Part shown: positions 46,984-55,819 of the stretch, one piece after another | How positions within the stretch are numbered: position 1 is the first letter of the stretch | How the letters are laid out: the number at the start of each line of letters is the position of its first letter | Made by a program: the position numbers and the translations under genes | The notes under the pieces: model-generated | Told to the model about the DNA's origin: nothing | Databases searched by the model: none | The model's input: only the letters and a program-made list of their open reading frames with translations | Origin: Paracoccaceae bacterium | Lineage (GTDB): Bacteria; Pseudomonadota; Alphaproteobacteria; Rhodobacterales; Rhodobacteraceae | DNA length: 64,000 nucleotides | Direction of reading: 5' to 3' | NCBI GenBank assembly: GCA_028284605.1 | Contig: JANQRL010000046.1 | Coordinates: 1 to 64,000 of the forward strand

Positions 46984-47850
46984 CTAGAACCGCAAGAGCG
47001 GCTTCCGTGTCGCACGCACCAGGCTGACCGATGCCCCGTCCACGCCGCCGAGCGCCAGGGTGGCGCGGCGCAGCATCTCGATCCCGTCCTCCGACTTCTC
47101 CGGCAGGGCGGAGGGGGCGATGACCTCACCGAAGGTCAGGCGGAACGGCTGGCGCGCCTTGTTCAGCGTCTCGTGGAACAGGGTGATGTCCTTCAGCGTC
47201 GGATGGATGATGTCGAAGAGGTAGAACAGCACCGAATTGCGCGCCCGGATGTTCACCGGGATCACCGGCAGGTCGAACTTTCGGGCCAGCATCGCCGCCG
47301 ACGCCATCCAGGGCCGCTCGAAGAGCCTGAGGCCCCGGCGCTGGGCCAGCCGGCCGGAAGGGAAGATCACCCCGAGCCGCCCGTCCTTCACCGCGCGGCG
47401 GGTGAAGGCCATCGTCTCCCGCGTCTTGCCGTGGCTGCGCTTGTCGCGGCGCCATTCCACCGGGCAGATGAAATCCTCCATCTGCGGCATCACCCGCAGG
47501 ATGTCGCGGTTGGCGAAGACATAGGTGTCGCTGCGGATCCGCGACAGGAAGTGTTGCAGCACGATGCCGTCGCCGATCCCGGTCGGGTGGTTCGCCACGA
47601 TCAGGGCGGCGCCATGACGCGGGACGTTGGAGAGGCCGGTCGCCTCCACATCATGGGCGATCAGCGCAGCCAGTTCCGCCATGATCTCCAGCGATGGGCG
47701 GTCTTTCAGCGCCGTGGCGATCTCGATGGTCCTGTCATAGGACAGCGCCCGGTTCAGCGCGGCGCGCACGAACCGCGTACCCGGCCGGGCCCGAAAGAGC
47801 CACGGCGCACGCTCGGCGATCAGTGGGTCGATTCGGTCTTTCATGAACAT
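46984..47850 (-). CDS. PlsC-like phospholipid/ornithine-lipid acyltransferase
   Basis: A 288-residue membrane-associated acyltransferase. The NHPTGIGDG segment carries the His and Asp of the acyltransferase active site, with five residues between them as in the hemolysin-type branch. FPSGRLAQRR and PVIPVNIRARNSVLFY follow as later blocks. It may acylate lysophospholipid or, given OlsB in this window, lyso-ornithine lipid; that is inference. The start may be Met 47850 or Met 47844. Confidence 0.82.
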   Translation of the reverse strand: MFMKDRIDPLIAERAPWLFRARPGTRFVRAALNRALSYDRTIEIATALKDRPSLEIMAELAALIAHDVEATGLSNVPRHGAALIVANHPTGIGDGIVLQHFLSRIRSDTYVFANRDILRVMPQMEDFICPVEWRRDKRSHGKTRETMAFTRRAVKDGRLGVIFPSGRLAQRRGLRLFERPWMASAAMLARKFDLPVIPVNIRARNSVLFYLFDIIHPTLKDITLFHETLNKARQPFRLTFGEVIAPSALPEKSEDGIEMLRRATLALGGVDGASVSLVRATRKPLLRF

Positions 47851-47960
47851 CTCATGCCCATGGCTCTGTAACGGTCGCGTGATGCTAGCACGGTTTCGAG
47901 GCCGAAGGGCAGGGGGCAGGGGCGTTTCCGCCGATAGCCCCTCCGCGCGACCAGCGGGCG

Positions 47961-48506
47961 TTAGCCGGTCTGCTTCAGCCGCAAACCCGCCCGGATGTCG
48001 CTCACCGCGTTCTCCTGTTCCGGGCTCAGCCCGTCCTGCGGCGTGATCGCGCCGAGGATCTCGAAGAGCGCGTCCTGGCTCTTGGCCCCGTCGATTTTGT
48101 AGAGCCGGCGGGTCAGGCGGGCGATGGCCGGGCGCGGCCCGTTGCACTCGGTCATCAGCCAGCGGCCCACGATCTCCATCTCCCGGGCCTCCTCCGGATC
48201 GGCCTTCAGCACCGAGCGCAGCTTCATCTCCAAGAGCGTGCGCTGTTCCTGGGTCGGCAAAGCATCGAGTTCCAGAAACGCCTGGGCAATGGCCGCGATG
48301 GCGAGGCGGGGATCGTCGACCCCCTCGACCGGATGCATTCCGGTCTGGCGGCGGAACCGGATGCGGCGCGGGGCGTTGAGCACCGTTGTTAGCGCATCGT
48401 CTGCGAAATCCGCGATCTCGCGCGCGGCCGTAGCGGTGTTGCGGAGGCGGAAATACCAGAACGCGGCCCCCGCGAGGATCGTTACGATCGCGATGAGAAC
48501 AGGCAT
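47961..48506 (-). CDS. Hypothetical membrane-anchored protein
   Basis: A 181-residue protein with one N-terminal membrane segment (residues 2-19, PVLIAIVTILAGAAFWYF) and an all-helical cytoplasmic domain resembling TerB-like helical bundles in layout (VDDPRLAIAAIAQAFLELD, EQRTLLEMKL). I cannot assign a family firmly. It lies between the acyltransferase and pepN, all on the minus strand. Confidence 0.7.
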   Translation of the reverse strand: MPVLIAIVTILAGAAFWYFRLRNTATAAREIADFADDALTTVLNAPRRIRFRRQTGMHPVEGVDDPRLAIAAIAQAFLELDALPTQEQRTLLEMKLRSVLKADPEEAREMEIVGRWLMTECNGPRPAIARLTRRLYKIDGAKSQDALFEILGAITPQDGLSPEQENAVSDIRAGLRLKQTG

Positions 48507-48565
48507 CGCATCACCCTTCCGTTACGCCCCGCACATCGGCCCCATAGCAGCCCTTGCCTCGCCTG

Positions 48566-51121
48566 TCATCCGGTGCGCATCCGGGCCACCATTTCGCCGG
48601 TGTCACGGCTGAGGCCCGGTGCGTCGGCGATCCGGTCAAGCTCGGCGAGGATCAGCGCTTGTCTTTCGGGATCGTAGCGGCGCCAGGTCTGGAACGCGGC
48701 GGACATCCGCGCGGCGGTCTGCGGGTTCAGCCCGTCGAGCCGGATCAGCCAGTCAGCGAGCAGACGGTAGGCGGCGCCGGAGGGGTGGTGGAAGCCCGCC
48801 GGATTGCCCGCGAGGGCGCCGAAGACCGAACGGAACCGGTTCGGGTTCTTCTCGTCAAAGTCCGGATGCCCCGCGAGAGCTTCGGCGGTGGCCGCGGTCG
48901 CCTCGGGGGCGGCGCAGAGGACCTGGAGGCTGAACCATTTGTCCATCACTAGGCGGTCGGTTTTCCACTTCTTCTCAAAAGCTTCGAGGGCGTCCTTGCC
49001 CTTACCGACGGTCAGGAGCGCAGTGAGCGCGGCCACCGATTGGGTCATATTGTCGGCACTCTCGAACTGCGCGGAGGCCGCCGTCCCGCCATCGATCTGG
49101 CTGACATAGCCGAGAATGGCATTGCCCAGGGCACGCTTGCCGGCGCTGTCGGCATCCGGGCTGTAGGGGCCCGGCACCTCCATGGCGGCGCGCACGCGGA
49201 CCATCGGGTCCTGAAGCGCCTCGGCGATCTGCACCTGTAGCGCCTCGCGGGCGGCGTGGATCGTAAGCGGGTCCGGCACCGTGCCGGTCTCGTGCAGGTG
49301 CTGGGCGATCTCGTCCTCCGAGGGGAGGGCCAGGACGAGGGCCCGGAAGGCGGGGTCGAGGCCGTCATCGCGCAGCACCGCGCCGAGCCCGTCGAGGAAG
49401 GCCGCATCGGCGCCGTCGGGGCCGGTGGCCATGCGGGCGAGCAGGTCGCGGGCCAGGGCGTGGCCGGCCTCCCAGCGGGTGAAGGGGTCGGTGTCATGGG
49501 CGAGCAAGAGGGCCTGTTCGGCGGCGCTGGTCTCGCGCTCGATCACCACCGGGGCCGAGAAACCGCGCAGGAGCGAGGGGACGGGCCGGACGTGGAGGTG
49601 CTCGAAGCTCAGCCTCTGTTCGGCCTTGTCGATCTCCACGATCCGGGTCGGGACAAGCTCCGTTCCGTCCGGCGCCAAGAGCCCGAGGGCAAGGGGGATC
49701 GGCACCGGCTCCTTCTCGGTCTGCTCAGGTGTCGCAGGCGTTCTCTGTTTGATATCAAGAATATAGGTGCCGTCCTTGAAGTCATCCGTGACGGTCAGAT
49801 GCGGCGTCCCGGCCTGGGCATACCAACGCTTGAACGGACTTAGATCGCGGCCCGAGGCGTCCTCGAACGCTTTCAGCCAGTCCTCAACGGTGCAGGCCTG
49901 GCCGTCGTGTCGCTCGATATAGAGGTCCATGCCGCTGCGCCAGGCATCCTCTCCGATCAGCCGGCGTAGCATGCCGATCAGCTCGGCGCCCTTCTCGTAG
50001 ACCGTGATCGTGTAGAAGTTGTTGATCTCCACGAAGCTCTCGGGACGCACCGGATGCGCCAGCGGCCCGGCATCCTCGCGGAACTGGTGGGTGCGCATGA
50101 GCCGCGCATCCTCGATCCGCTTCACTGCGTGAGAGCGCAGGTCGCCGGTGAACTGCTGGTCGCGATAGACCGTCAGCCCCTCCTTGAGGCTGAGCTGGAA
50201 CCAGTCGCGGCAGGTGATCCGGTTGCCGGTCCAGTTGTGGAAGTATTCGTGGGCGATCACCGCCTCGATGCGCTCATAGTCGCGGTCAGTGGCGGTCTCC
50301 GGGCTGGCCAGGATCAGGGCGGAGTTGAAGATGTTCAGCCCCTTGTTCTCCATCGCGCCCATGTTGAAATCGTCGACCGCCACGATGTTGAAGACGTCGA
50401 GATCGTATTCGAGGCCGAACACCTCCTCGTCCCAGCGCATCGAGGCTTTCAGCGCCTCCATCCCGAAGGCGCATTTGCCCTCGTCGGGGCCGGGGCGGAC
50501 CCAGATCGCGAGATCGACCTTGCGGCCCGAAGCGGTGGTGAAGCGGTCGCGATGGGCCACCAGATCGCCGGCGACCAGTGCGAAGAGGTAGGAGGGTTTC
50601 GGCCAGGGGTCGTGCCATTCCGCCCAGCCCTCGCCGGTCGTCGCCGGATTGCCGTTCGAGAGCAGCACCGGCTGGTCGCCCTCGACCCGCACGGTGAAGG
50701 GGGCCATGACGTCCGGCCGGTCCGGGTAGTAGGTGATCTTGCGGAACCCCTCGGCCTCGCATTGCGTGCAGTACATCCCGTTCGACATGTAGAGCCCTTC
50801 GAGGGCGGTGTTGTCCTCCGGCGCGATCTCGACCTCGGCCTCCCAGGTGAACGGGCCGTCCGGGACCGCGCAGGTCAGGCCCTCGGGGGTTACCTCGGTG
50901 TTCACCGGTTCCCCGTCGATCCGGGCCGAGAGCAGGGTCAGGTCCTCGCCGTCGAGGCGGAAGTCGCGGCTTTCTGCGTCCGGGTTCGGACGGAACCGGA
51001 TGCGGCTCCTGACCACGGTTTTCTTGGGGTCGAGGCGGAAGGTCAGATGCACCTCGTCCACCAGCCAGGCCGGGGGCGCGTAGTCCTTGAGGTGGATCGT
51101 CTGGGGCGCGGCATCTTTCAT
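48566..51121 (-). CDS. pepN: Aminopeptidase N (M1 family)
   Basis: An 851-residue zinc aminopeptidase. The substrate-recognition loop MGAMENKG and the zinc motif HEYFHNWTGNRITC (HExxH) are present, with the downstream Glu in LKEGLTVYRDQQF. The C-terminal DUF3458-type domains follow and the length is normal for the proteobacterial enzyme. It works in cytosolic peptide turnover. The P450 gene follows upstream on the same strand, 22 bp away. Confidence 0.96.
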   Translation of the reverse strand: MKDAAPQTIHLKDYAPPAWLVDEVHLTFRLDPKKTVVRSRIRFRPNPDAESRDFRLDGEDLTLLSARIDGEPVNTEVTPEGLTCAVPDGPFTWEAEVEIAPEDNTALEGLYMSNGMYCTQCEAEGFRKITYYPDRPDVMAPFTVRVEGDQPVLLSNGNPATTGEGWAEWHDPWPKPSYLFALVAGDLVAHRDRFTTASGRKVDLAIWVRPGPDEGKCAFGMEALKASMRWDEEVFGLEYDLDVFNIVAVDDFNMGAMENKGLNIFNSALILASPETATDRDYERIEAVIAHEYFHNWTGNRITCRDWFQLSLKEGLTVYRDQQFTGDLRSHAVKRIEDARLMRTHQFREDAGPLAHPVRPESFVEINNFYTITVYEKGAELIGMLRRLIGEDAWRSGMDLYIERHDGQACTVEDWLKAFEDASGRDLSPFKRWYAQAGTPHLTVTDDFKDGTYILDIKQRTPATPEQTEKEPVPIPLALGLLAPDGTELVPTRIVEIDKAEQRLSFEHLHVRPVPSLLRGFSAPVVIERETSAAEQALLLAHDTDPFTRWEAGHALARDLLARMATGPDGADAAFLDGLGAVLRDDGLDPAFRALVLALPSEDEIAQHLHETGTVPDPLTIHAAREALQVQIAEALQDPMVRVRAAMEVPGPYSPDADSAGKRALGNAILGYVSQIDGGTAASAQFESADNMTQSVAALTALLTVGKGKDALEAFEKKWKTDRLVMDKWFSLQVLCAAPEATAATAEALAGHPDFDEKNPNRFRSVFGALAGNPAGFHHPSGAAYRLLADWLIRLDGLNPQTAARMSAAFQTWRRYDPERQALILAELDRIADAPGLSRDTGEMVARMRTG

Positions 51122-51143
51122 CGGGCTCTCCTTTGCGCCGCGA

Positions 51144-52352
51144 TCACGGCACCAGATCGACGGGCAGGCTCTTCCACCCCCGAAGCCCGATCCGGTGGAG
51201 CGGGGTGAGGTCGTCGGGCGGGCAGGCCAGGCGCATGTCCGGATAGCGCTCGAAGAGGCGGGAGACGGCGATATGCGCCTCGGCCCGGGCCAGTCCCATG
51301 CCGAGACACATATGAACGCCCGCGCCGAAGCCGAGATGGGCGTTGGGCCGGCGGTTCGGGACCAGCGCCCGCGCCTCTGGGAACCGGTCCGGGTCCTGAT
51401 TGGCCGCGATCAGCAGCGGCACCACCCGCTCCCCGCGCCGGAGCCTTGTGCCGTGGAACTCCATATCGCGGGAGACATGGTACATGTTGGTGAACATCAC
51501 CGGGCTCTTCAGCCGCATGATCTCTTCGATGAAGAACGGCCAGGCCTTTGGATCCGCTTCCAGCGTCTCGCGCAGGCCGGGTACGGTGAGCATCTCGTAG
51601 ATCGCATTGCCGATCAGGTGCACCGTGGTGTCGCTGCCGCCGATGAAGAGTGCGATGACCATCGCCAGAAGCTCGTCGTCGGAGAGCCGGTCGCTGCCCT
51701 GCCGGGCCTGCACCAGATCGTTGATGATGCCGGGGCGCGGGGTGGCGCGGAGCCGCTCGAAGTCCGCGCGGAAATAGCGCGACATGCGCCAGAGCCCGGG
51801 CGTGGCCCGGAGCGCGGTCCAGACCCCGGCGGCGCGGCCCACCGGGGCGAACCAGCGGGCGATGTCGGCGCGGTCCTTCTCCGGCACGCCGAGATGGGCG
51901 CAGATCACCAGGATCGGCAGCCAGCGGGCATAGGCGCGGATGATGTCCGCCGGGCGGTCGGTCGGCAACTCGTCGATCAGCCGGTCGGCGATGTCGCGGA
52001 TCGCCGGGCGCAGGGCCTCAACGGAACCCGAGGCGAAGGCCGGGTTGACGAGCCCGCGCAGCCGGGCGTGATCCTCGCCATCCATCTGGGTGATGTTGCG
52101 CAGGAGCGGCCGGATGAACGGCGGAAACCACCACCAGACCCGCTCCAGCGGCGTGCCGTCGGCATTGGCCGGGTTGCGGACGAAATCGCCGGAGCGCTTC
52201 AGCAGGTCGCGGGCGGCGGTGTCGGTCGTGGTCAGCCAGACCTTGCCCAGGATCGGGAGGTGGCCGCGCACCAGGGGCCCCTGAGCCCTGAGGCCGTCGA
52301 TGACGGGGGCCGGGTGGCGCAGGAAATCCGGGGCGTGGAGGTCGGGGGCCAT
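51144..52352 (-). CDS. Cytochrome P450
   Basis: A 402-residue soluble bacterial P450. The I-helix oxygen-activation motif is IGGSDTTVHL, the K-helix ExxR is EIMR (IEEIMRLKSP), and the heme-binding loop is FGAGVHMCLGMGLA with the Cys near residue 349. No ferredoxin or reductase gene is adjacent, so electron partners are elsewhere. Substrate unknown. It is divergent from the amidotransferase-like hydrolase gene. Confidence 0.94.
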   Translation of the reverse strand: MAPDLHAPDFLRHPAPVIDGLRAQGPLVRGHLPILGKVWLTTTDTAARDLLKRSGDFVRNPANADGTPLERVWWWFPPFIRPLLRNITQMDGEDHARLRGLVNPAFASGSVEALRPAIRDIADRLIDELPTDRPADIIRAYARWLPILVICAHLGVPEKDRADIARWFAPVGRAAGVWTALRATPGLWRMSRYFRADFERLRATPRPGIINDLVQARQGSDRLSDDELLAMVIALFIGGSDTTVHLIGNAIYEMLTVPGLRETLEADPKAWPFFIEEIMRLKSPVMFTNMYHVSRDMEFHGTRLRRGERVVPLLIAANQDPDRFPEARALVPNRRPNAHLGFGAGVHMCLGMGLARAEAHIAVSRLFERYPDMRLACPPDDLTPLHRIGLRGWKSLPVDLVP

Positions 52353-52484
52353 GTCCGTGGTCCGCTTCGTCGTGGTCTGTCCGCGCCGGGCGTTGACCTG
52401 CCCGATCCGTTGTCAAGCGGGGCTCGTGCCTTTTCACATCGCCCCCTGCGGGCTATCTAACAACTCACGCAGCGAAAGGAAGTC

Positions 52485-53261
52485 ATGACCCGCCCCGTCA
52501 TCGGCATCATCGGCAACTCTTATCTCGTCAACGACGAATATCCGACCCATGCCGGGGGTAAGATGACGTCGCACGCGGTTGCCGAGGTGGCCGGCGGTCT
52601 GCCGCTCATCGTTCCCTCCGATCCGGCTCTGGTCGACGTGGCCGAGCTGCTGGAGGTCTGCGACGGGTTCCTGCTGACGGGCGGGCGGCCGAACGTGCAT
52701 CCCGAGGAATACGGCGAGGCGCCGACCGAGGCCCATGGCGATTTCGACCGCGGCCGGGATTCTGTGACGCTGCCGCTGGTCCGGGCCTGTGTGGAGCGCG
52801 GGCAGCCGGTCTTCGGCGTCTGCCGCGGTTTTCAGGAGGTCAATGTGGCGATGGGCGGGACGCTCCATCCGGAGATCCGCGACCTGCCCGGGCGGATGAA
52901 CCACCGGATGCCGCCCGATGGTACGCTCGAGGAGAAGTTCGCCCTGCGCCATATCGTGACGTTGACCGAGGGTGGGCCGTTCCATCGCGTGCTGGGCGCG
53001 CGCGAGGTGCTGACCAACACGCTGCACGGGCAGGGGATCAAGGAGGCCGGCGTGCGGATCGTGATCGACGGGCATGCGCCGGACGGCACGCCCGAGGCGA
53101 TCTATGTCGAGAATGCGCCGGGCTTCACGCTCTCGGTGCAGTGGCATCCGGAATGGAGGGCGGCGGGCGATCCGGTGTCGCGCCCGCTCTTCGAGGCGTT
53201 CGGCGATGCGGCGCGAAGCTGGGCCGAAGGGCGGCGGCCCTCGCGGCTCAGGAGCGCTTAA
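52485..53261 (+). CDS. Class-I glutamine amidotransferase-like gamma-glutamyl hydrolase (PuuD-like)
   Basis: A 258-residue hydrolase of the peptidase C26 group. The nucleophile Cys is in PVFGVCRGFQEVNVAMGGTL and the catalytic His in LSVQWHPEWRA. The start RPVIGIIGNSYLVNDEYPTH is typical of gamma-glutamyl-gamma-aminobutyrate hydrolases, which release GABA in putrescine breakdown; the substrate here is inferred. The stop codon TAA is part of a CtrA-type box. Confidence 0.87.
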   Translation: MTRPVIGIIGNSYLVNDEYPTHAGGKMTSHAVAEVAGGLPLIVPSDPALVDVAELLEVCDGFLLTGGRPNVHPEEYGEAPTEAHGDFDRGRDSVTLPLVRACVERGQPVFGVCRGFQEVNVAMGGTLHPEIRDLPGRMNHRMPPDGTLEEKFALRHIVTLTEGGPFHRVLGAREVLTNTLHGQGIKEAGVRIVIDGHAPDGTPEAIYVENAPGFTLSVQWHPEWRAAGDPVSRPLFEAFGDAARSWAEGRRPSRLRSA

Positions 53262-53273
53262 TCTCTCCTTAAC
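53258..53273 (+). promoter_or_regulatory. Perfect CtrA-type box TTAA-N7-TTAAC
   Basis: TTAA (53258-53261) and TTAAC (53269-53273) with exactly 7 nt between them match the known alphaproteobacterial CtrA consensus. The site overlaps the stop codon of the preceding gene and lies 22 bp before the ATG of the 75-residue protein, so it is placed to control that gene. Confidence 0.6.
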
Positions 53274-53295
53274 CCTGATCGTCCAGGCTCGGCGC

Positions 53296-53523
53296 ATGGA
53301 TGGGACGCGTCCCCTGACGCCGCAGGCGTTCTTTCACGGTCTTTTCGGCTCCCAGGCCGCGCGCCGCGGCGCGGTGATCCGGCGCAAGGTCCGGGATGTG
53401 GAGCGATTCGTCGGCCGCGAGGTCTTTCTGACCGAGATGCGGCGGCGCGGTTTTCCGGTCGTGGAGAATGCCGGGCAGTTCGTGATCTTCTGCAATACCG
53501 AACCGATCCGGCGCTTGGTCTGA
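53296..53523 (+). CDS. 75-residue small basic protein
   Basis: The ORF encodes FFHGLFGSQAARRGAVIRRK, then RDVERFVGREVFLTEMRRRG and FVIFCNTEPIRRLV. From memory, similar short proteins occur in Rhodobacterales and are often mislabelled as phosphoribosylanthranilate isomerase; nothing here supports that enzyme. The net charge is strongly positive. A perfect CtrA-type box lies upstream and a double hairpin directly downstream. Confidence 0.75.
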   Translation: MDGTRPLTPQAFFHGLFGSQAARRGAVIRRKVRDVERFVGREVFLTEMRRRGFPVVENAGQFVIFCNTEPIRRLV

Positions 53524-53530
53524 GCGGGAG

Positions 53531-53574
53531 CGATTTCCGGATCGGAAATCGTCGACGGAAAACGGGGTTTTCCG
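53531..53574 (+). terminator. Tandem double hairpin after the 75-residue gene
   Basis: Stem 1 is CGATTTCCG/CGGAAATCG (53531-53539, 53543-53551) with a 3-nt loop. Stem 2 is CGGAAAAC/GTTTTCCG (53556-53563, 53567-53574) with loop GGG. Centres are about 24 bp apart. It begins 7 bp after the stop. No T run follows, so termination is likely but unproven. Confidence 0.6.
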
Positions 53575-53707
53575 CCCCCCGCTTCGGCGGTTGATCAGGG
53601 GCCTGTCCTTGGTCGGGGGGCGGGGGCCGGGCCGGTGGAATGGTAATCCCCGCGATCTTGCGCATAGTGTTTTGCGAGGACGGAATCGGCGCGAGGGGAG
53701 GCCGGCG

Positions 53708-54394
53708 ATGCAGCGCTCTCGGATCAACGAGATCATGGCGGAGGCCCAGGACATGATCCGCGCCCATGGTTTCGTCCTGCCCCCGTTCGCGGGCTGGACT
53801 CCGGATGAATTCCGTGCCCGCAAGGCCGAAGCCGCCCATCTGATCGCCGCCCGCTGCGGCTGGGATATCACCGATTACGGCGCCGGCCGCTATGACGAGA
53901 TGGGGCTCTTTCTCTTCACTCTGCGCAACGGGCGGCTTGATGATCTGAGGCGGGGACGCGGCATGTGCTACGCCGAGAAACTGCTGATCTCGAAGCAGGA
54001 CCAACTCAGCCCGATGCACACCCATATCGTGAAGTCCGAGGACATCATCAATCGCGGCGGGGCCACGCTTGTCGTCGAACTCTACGGGTCCGACGAGGCT
54101 GGCGGTTTCGCCGAGGACCGCGGCGGCACGGTGATGTGCGACGGGGTCGCGCGCGCCTACGGTCCCGGTGAGCGGATCCGTCTGGCCCCCGGTGAGAGCG
54201 TCACGCTGATGCCGGGGGACTGGCACGCCTTCTGGGGCGAGGGCGGCGATGTGCTGATCGGCGAGGTGTCGACGGTCAATGACGACGAGACAGACAACGT
54301 GTTCCGCGCCCCGATCGGGCGGTTCTCGGAGATTGAGGAGGATGAAGCGCCGACCCATCTCCTCGTCAACGATTATGCTACATGGTTGACCTGA
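53708..54394 (+). CDS. D-lyxose ketol-isomerase family cupin protein
   Basis: A 228-residue cupin-fold sugar isomerase. Metal-binding motifs are SPMHTHIVKSEDIINRGG (two His, Glu) and MPGDWHAFWGE (His). The pattern matches bacterial D-lyxose isomerases of the EcSI type, which interconvert D-lyxose and D-xylulose; the true sugar is inferred. GGGGAGG precedes ATG 53708. A VOC gene starts 1 nt after its stop. Confidence 0.85.
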   Translation: MQRSRINEIMAEAQDMIRAHGFVLPPFAGWTPDEFRARKAEAAHLIAARCGWDITDYGAGRYDEMGLFLFTLRNGRLDDLRRGRGMCYAEKLLISKQDQLSPMHTHIVKSEDIINRGGATLVVELYGSDEAGGFAEDRGGTVMCDGVARAYGPGERIRLAPGESVTLMPGDWHAFWGEGGDVLIGEVSTVNDDETDNVFRAPIGRFSEIEEDEAPTHLLVNDYATWLT

Positions 54395-54395
54395 G

Positions 54396-54794
54396 ATGGC
54401 GATCGGTCTGGTGACGCTGGTGGTGGCCGACTACGATGCCGCGATCGATTTCTTCACCCGGGCGCTGGGCTTCACGCTCGAGGCCGATGAGCCGGCGCTG
54501 AGTTCCCGCGATCCGGGCACGCCGAAGCGCTGGGTTGTCGTACGCCCGCCCGGCGGCGGTGCCGGGCTTGTCCTGGCGCGCGCCGCCTCCTCGGCTGAGC
54601 GGGGCCGGATCGGCGATCAGACCGGCGGCCGCATCGGGTTCTTTCTGGAGACCGACGATTTCGATCGCGACCATGCCCGGATGCGCGCGCAGGGGGTGAT
54701 GTTCCTTGAAGAGCCGCGCACCGCGCCCTACGGCAAGGTCGCCGTCTTTCGCGACATCGCCGGCAATCTTTGGGACCTGATCGAGCGGTCCTAG
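54396..54794 (+). CDS. VOC (glyoxalase-like) family protein
   Basis: A 132-residue vicinal-oxygen-chelate protein: GLVTLVVADYDAAIDFFTRA at the start and a C-terminal VAVFRDIAGNLWDLIERS. It is unrelated in detail to the VOC protein at 5530. It is coupled to the sugar isomerase gene, 1 nt apart. The stop shares CTAG (54791-54794) with the convergent Hint gene. Substrate unknown. Confidence 0.87.
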   Translation: MAIGLVTLVVADYDAAIDFFTRALGFTLEADEPALSSRDPGTPKRWVVVRPPGGGAGLVLARAASSAERGRIGDQTGGRIGFFLETDDFDRDHARMRAQGVMFLEEPRTAPYGKVAVFRDIAGNLWDLIERS

Positions 54795-55819
54795 TTCCGA
54801 TCGGCAATCAGTCTGGCTTCGCCGGTATCCAGGCAGCGCCGCGCGGTACGGCCGAGCGGGCCGGGGCCGGTTCTCAGATCGGGAAAGAGGCCGAACAGCG
54901 CCTCGCGTGCCGCCGGGTCGATGCCGCCAAGGCTGTTGTCGCAGGGATGGAAGCTCTCGGTCGCCGCACCTTCGGCATAGACGATCTCGTGCTCGTCGAA
55001 GAGCAGGTGAAGATAGGTCACGGAGCCGTCCGGTTCCCGGGTGACGTCCACCCCGTCCACGAGGTCGCCGGCCGCGACCAGGACCTCGCTCTCGCCGAAC
55101 AGGAGTTCGGCGCGGTAGCCGTGGAACAGGAGCCGGTGGCGCGGCGAGACGACAAGATCGCGTTCGAGATCGGTCAACACCCCGCGGCGGATGCGGATCG
55201 GTGCAAGAGGGCCGCTGGCAAGGACCTCGCGGCGGCCGATCCAGCGAAGCGGCTGCAGGCCGCGATCCCGGGTGACGATCAGATCGCCGGGGACGAGATC
55301 CTGCACCGGGCGGGCGCCGCGATTTGTGGCGATGGCCGTGCTCGGGGTGAAGCAGATCAGGCTCTCCGGCGATGGGCCTGTGTCGCGGCCCGTGCCCCCC
55401 CGCACCGGCGCCGGGCAGCCGGAGGCGCGGGCGACGCTCGGGACCAGGGCGATCCGCGCCGGTCCGGCGCTCGGACGGCGCTGGATCGTCGAACCGCCAT
55501 CCAGGTTGGTTCCGACGACCTCCACCGCCGGTCCGAGATCGATCCGGCTGACGCCGGAGAAGACGAGGCTGTCGCCGGTCACCTGATCTGTGACCGTGCC
55601 CATGCCGGGCCCGACAAAGCGCAGGCAGATCGGGTTCGACAGCGCCCGGAGGTCCAGCCCATCATAGCGCGGCCCGGCCCGCCGTCCGACAATCAAGTCC
55701 TCACCGAATTCCGGAGGAACAATCAGCGTTGCGCCTGGCGCTGATCCGATCCCCTCCGTTTCGATGCCGGAAACAACGCTTGGCCATCCTTCTGGCATTC
55801 TTGCCGTGCTCTGTATCAT
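54791..55819 (-). CDS. Hint (Hedgehog/intein) domain protein
   Basis: A 342-residue protein. About 150 N-terminal beta-rich residues of unknown fold are followed by a Hint domain beginning SLICFTPSTAIATNRGARPV, with the nucleophile Cys, then VQDLVPGDLIVTRD and LVVSPRHRLLFHGYRAELLF. Such Hint_2-type proteins are common in Rhodobacterales and are often type I secretion substrates, but no secretion genes are present here. There is no clear C-terminal splice junction, so it is probably not a full intein. Confidence 0.85.
   Translation of the reverse strand: MIQSTARMPEGWPSVVSGIETEGIGSAPGATLIVPPEFGEDLIVGRRAGPRYDGLDLRALSNPICLRFVGPGMGTVTDQVTGDSLVFSGVSRIDLGPAVEVVGTNLDGGSTIQRRPSAGPARIALVPSVARASGCPAPVRGGTGRDTGPSPESLICFTPSTAIATNRGARPVQDLVPGDLIVTRDRGLQPLRWIGRREVLASGPLAPIRIRRGVLTDLERDLVVSPRHRLLFHGYRAELLFGESEVLVAAGDLVDGVDVTREPDGSVTYLHLLFDEHEIVYAEGAATESFHPCDNSLGGIDPAAREALFGLFPDLRTGPGPLGRTARRCLDTGEARLIADRN

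Noticed and set aside
53296-53523. Phosphoribosylanthranilate isomerase (trpF)
   Set aside because: Only 75 residues, with no TIM-barrel phosphate-binding or catalytic motifs.
54791-55819. Self-splicing intein
   Set aside because: No interrupted host protein and no C-terminal splice junction; a stand-alone Hint domain fits better.
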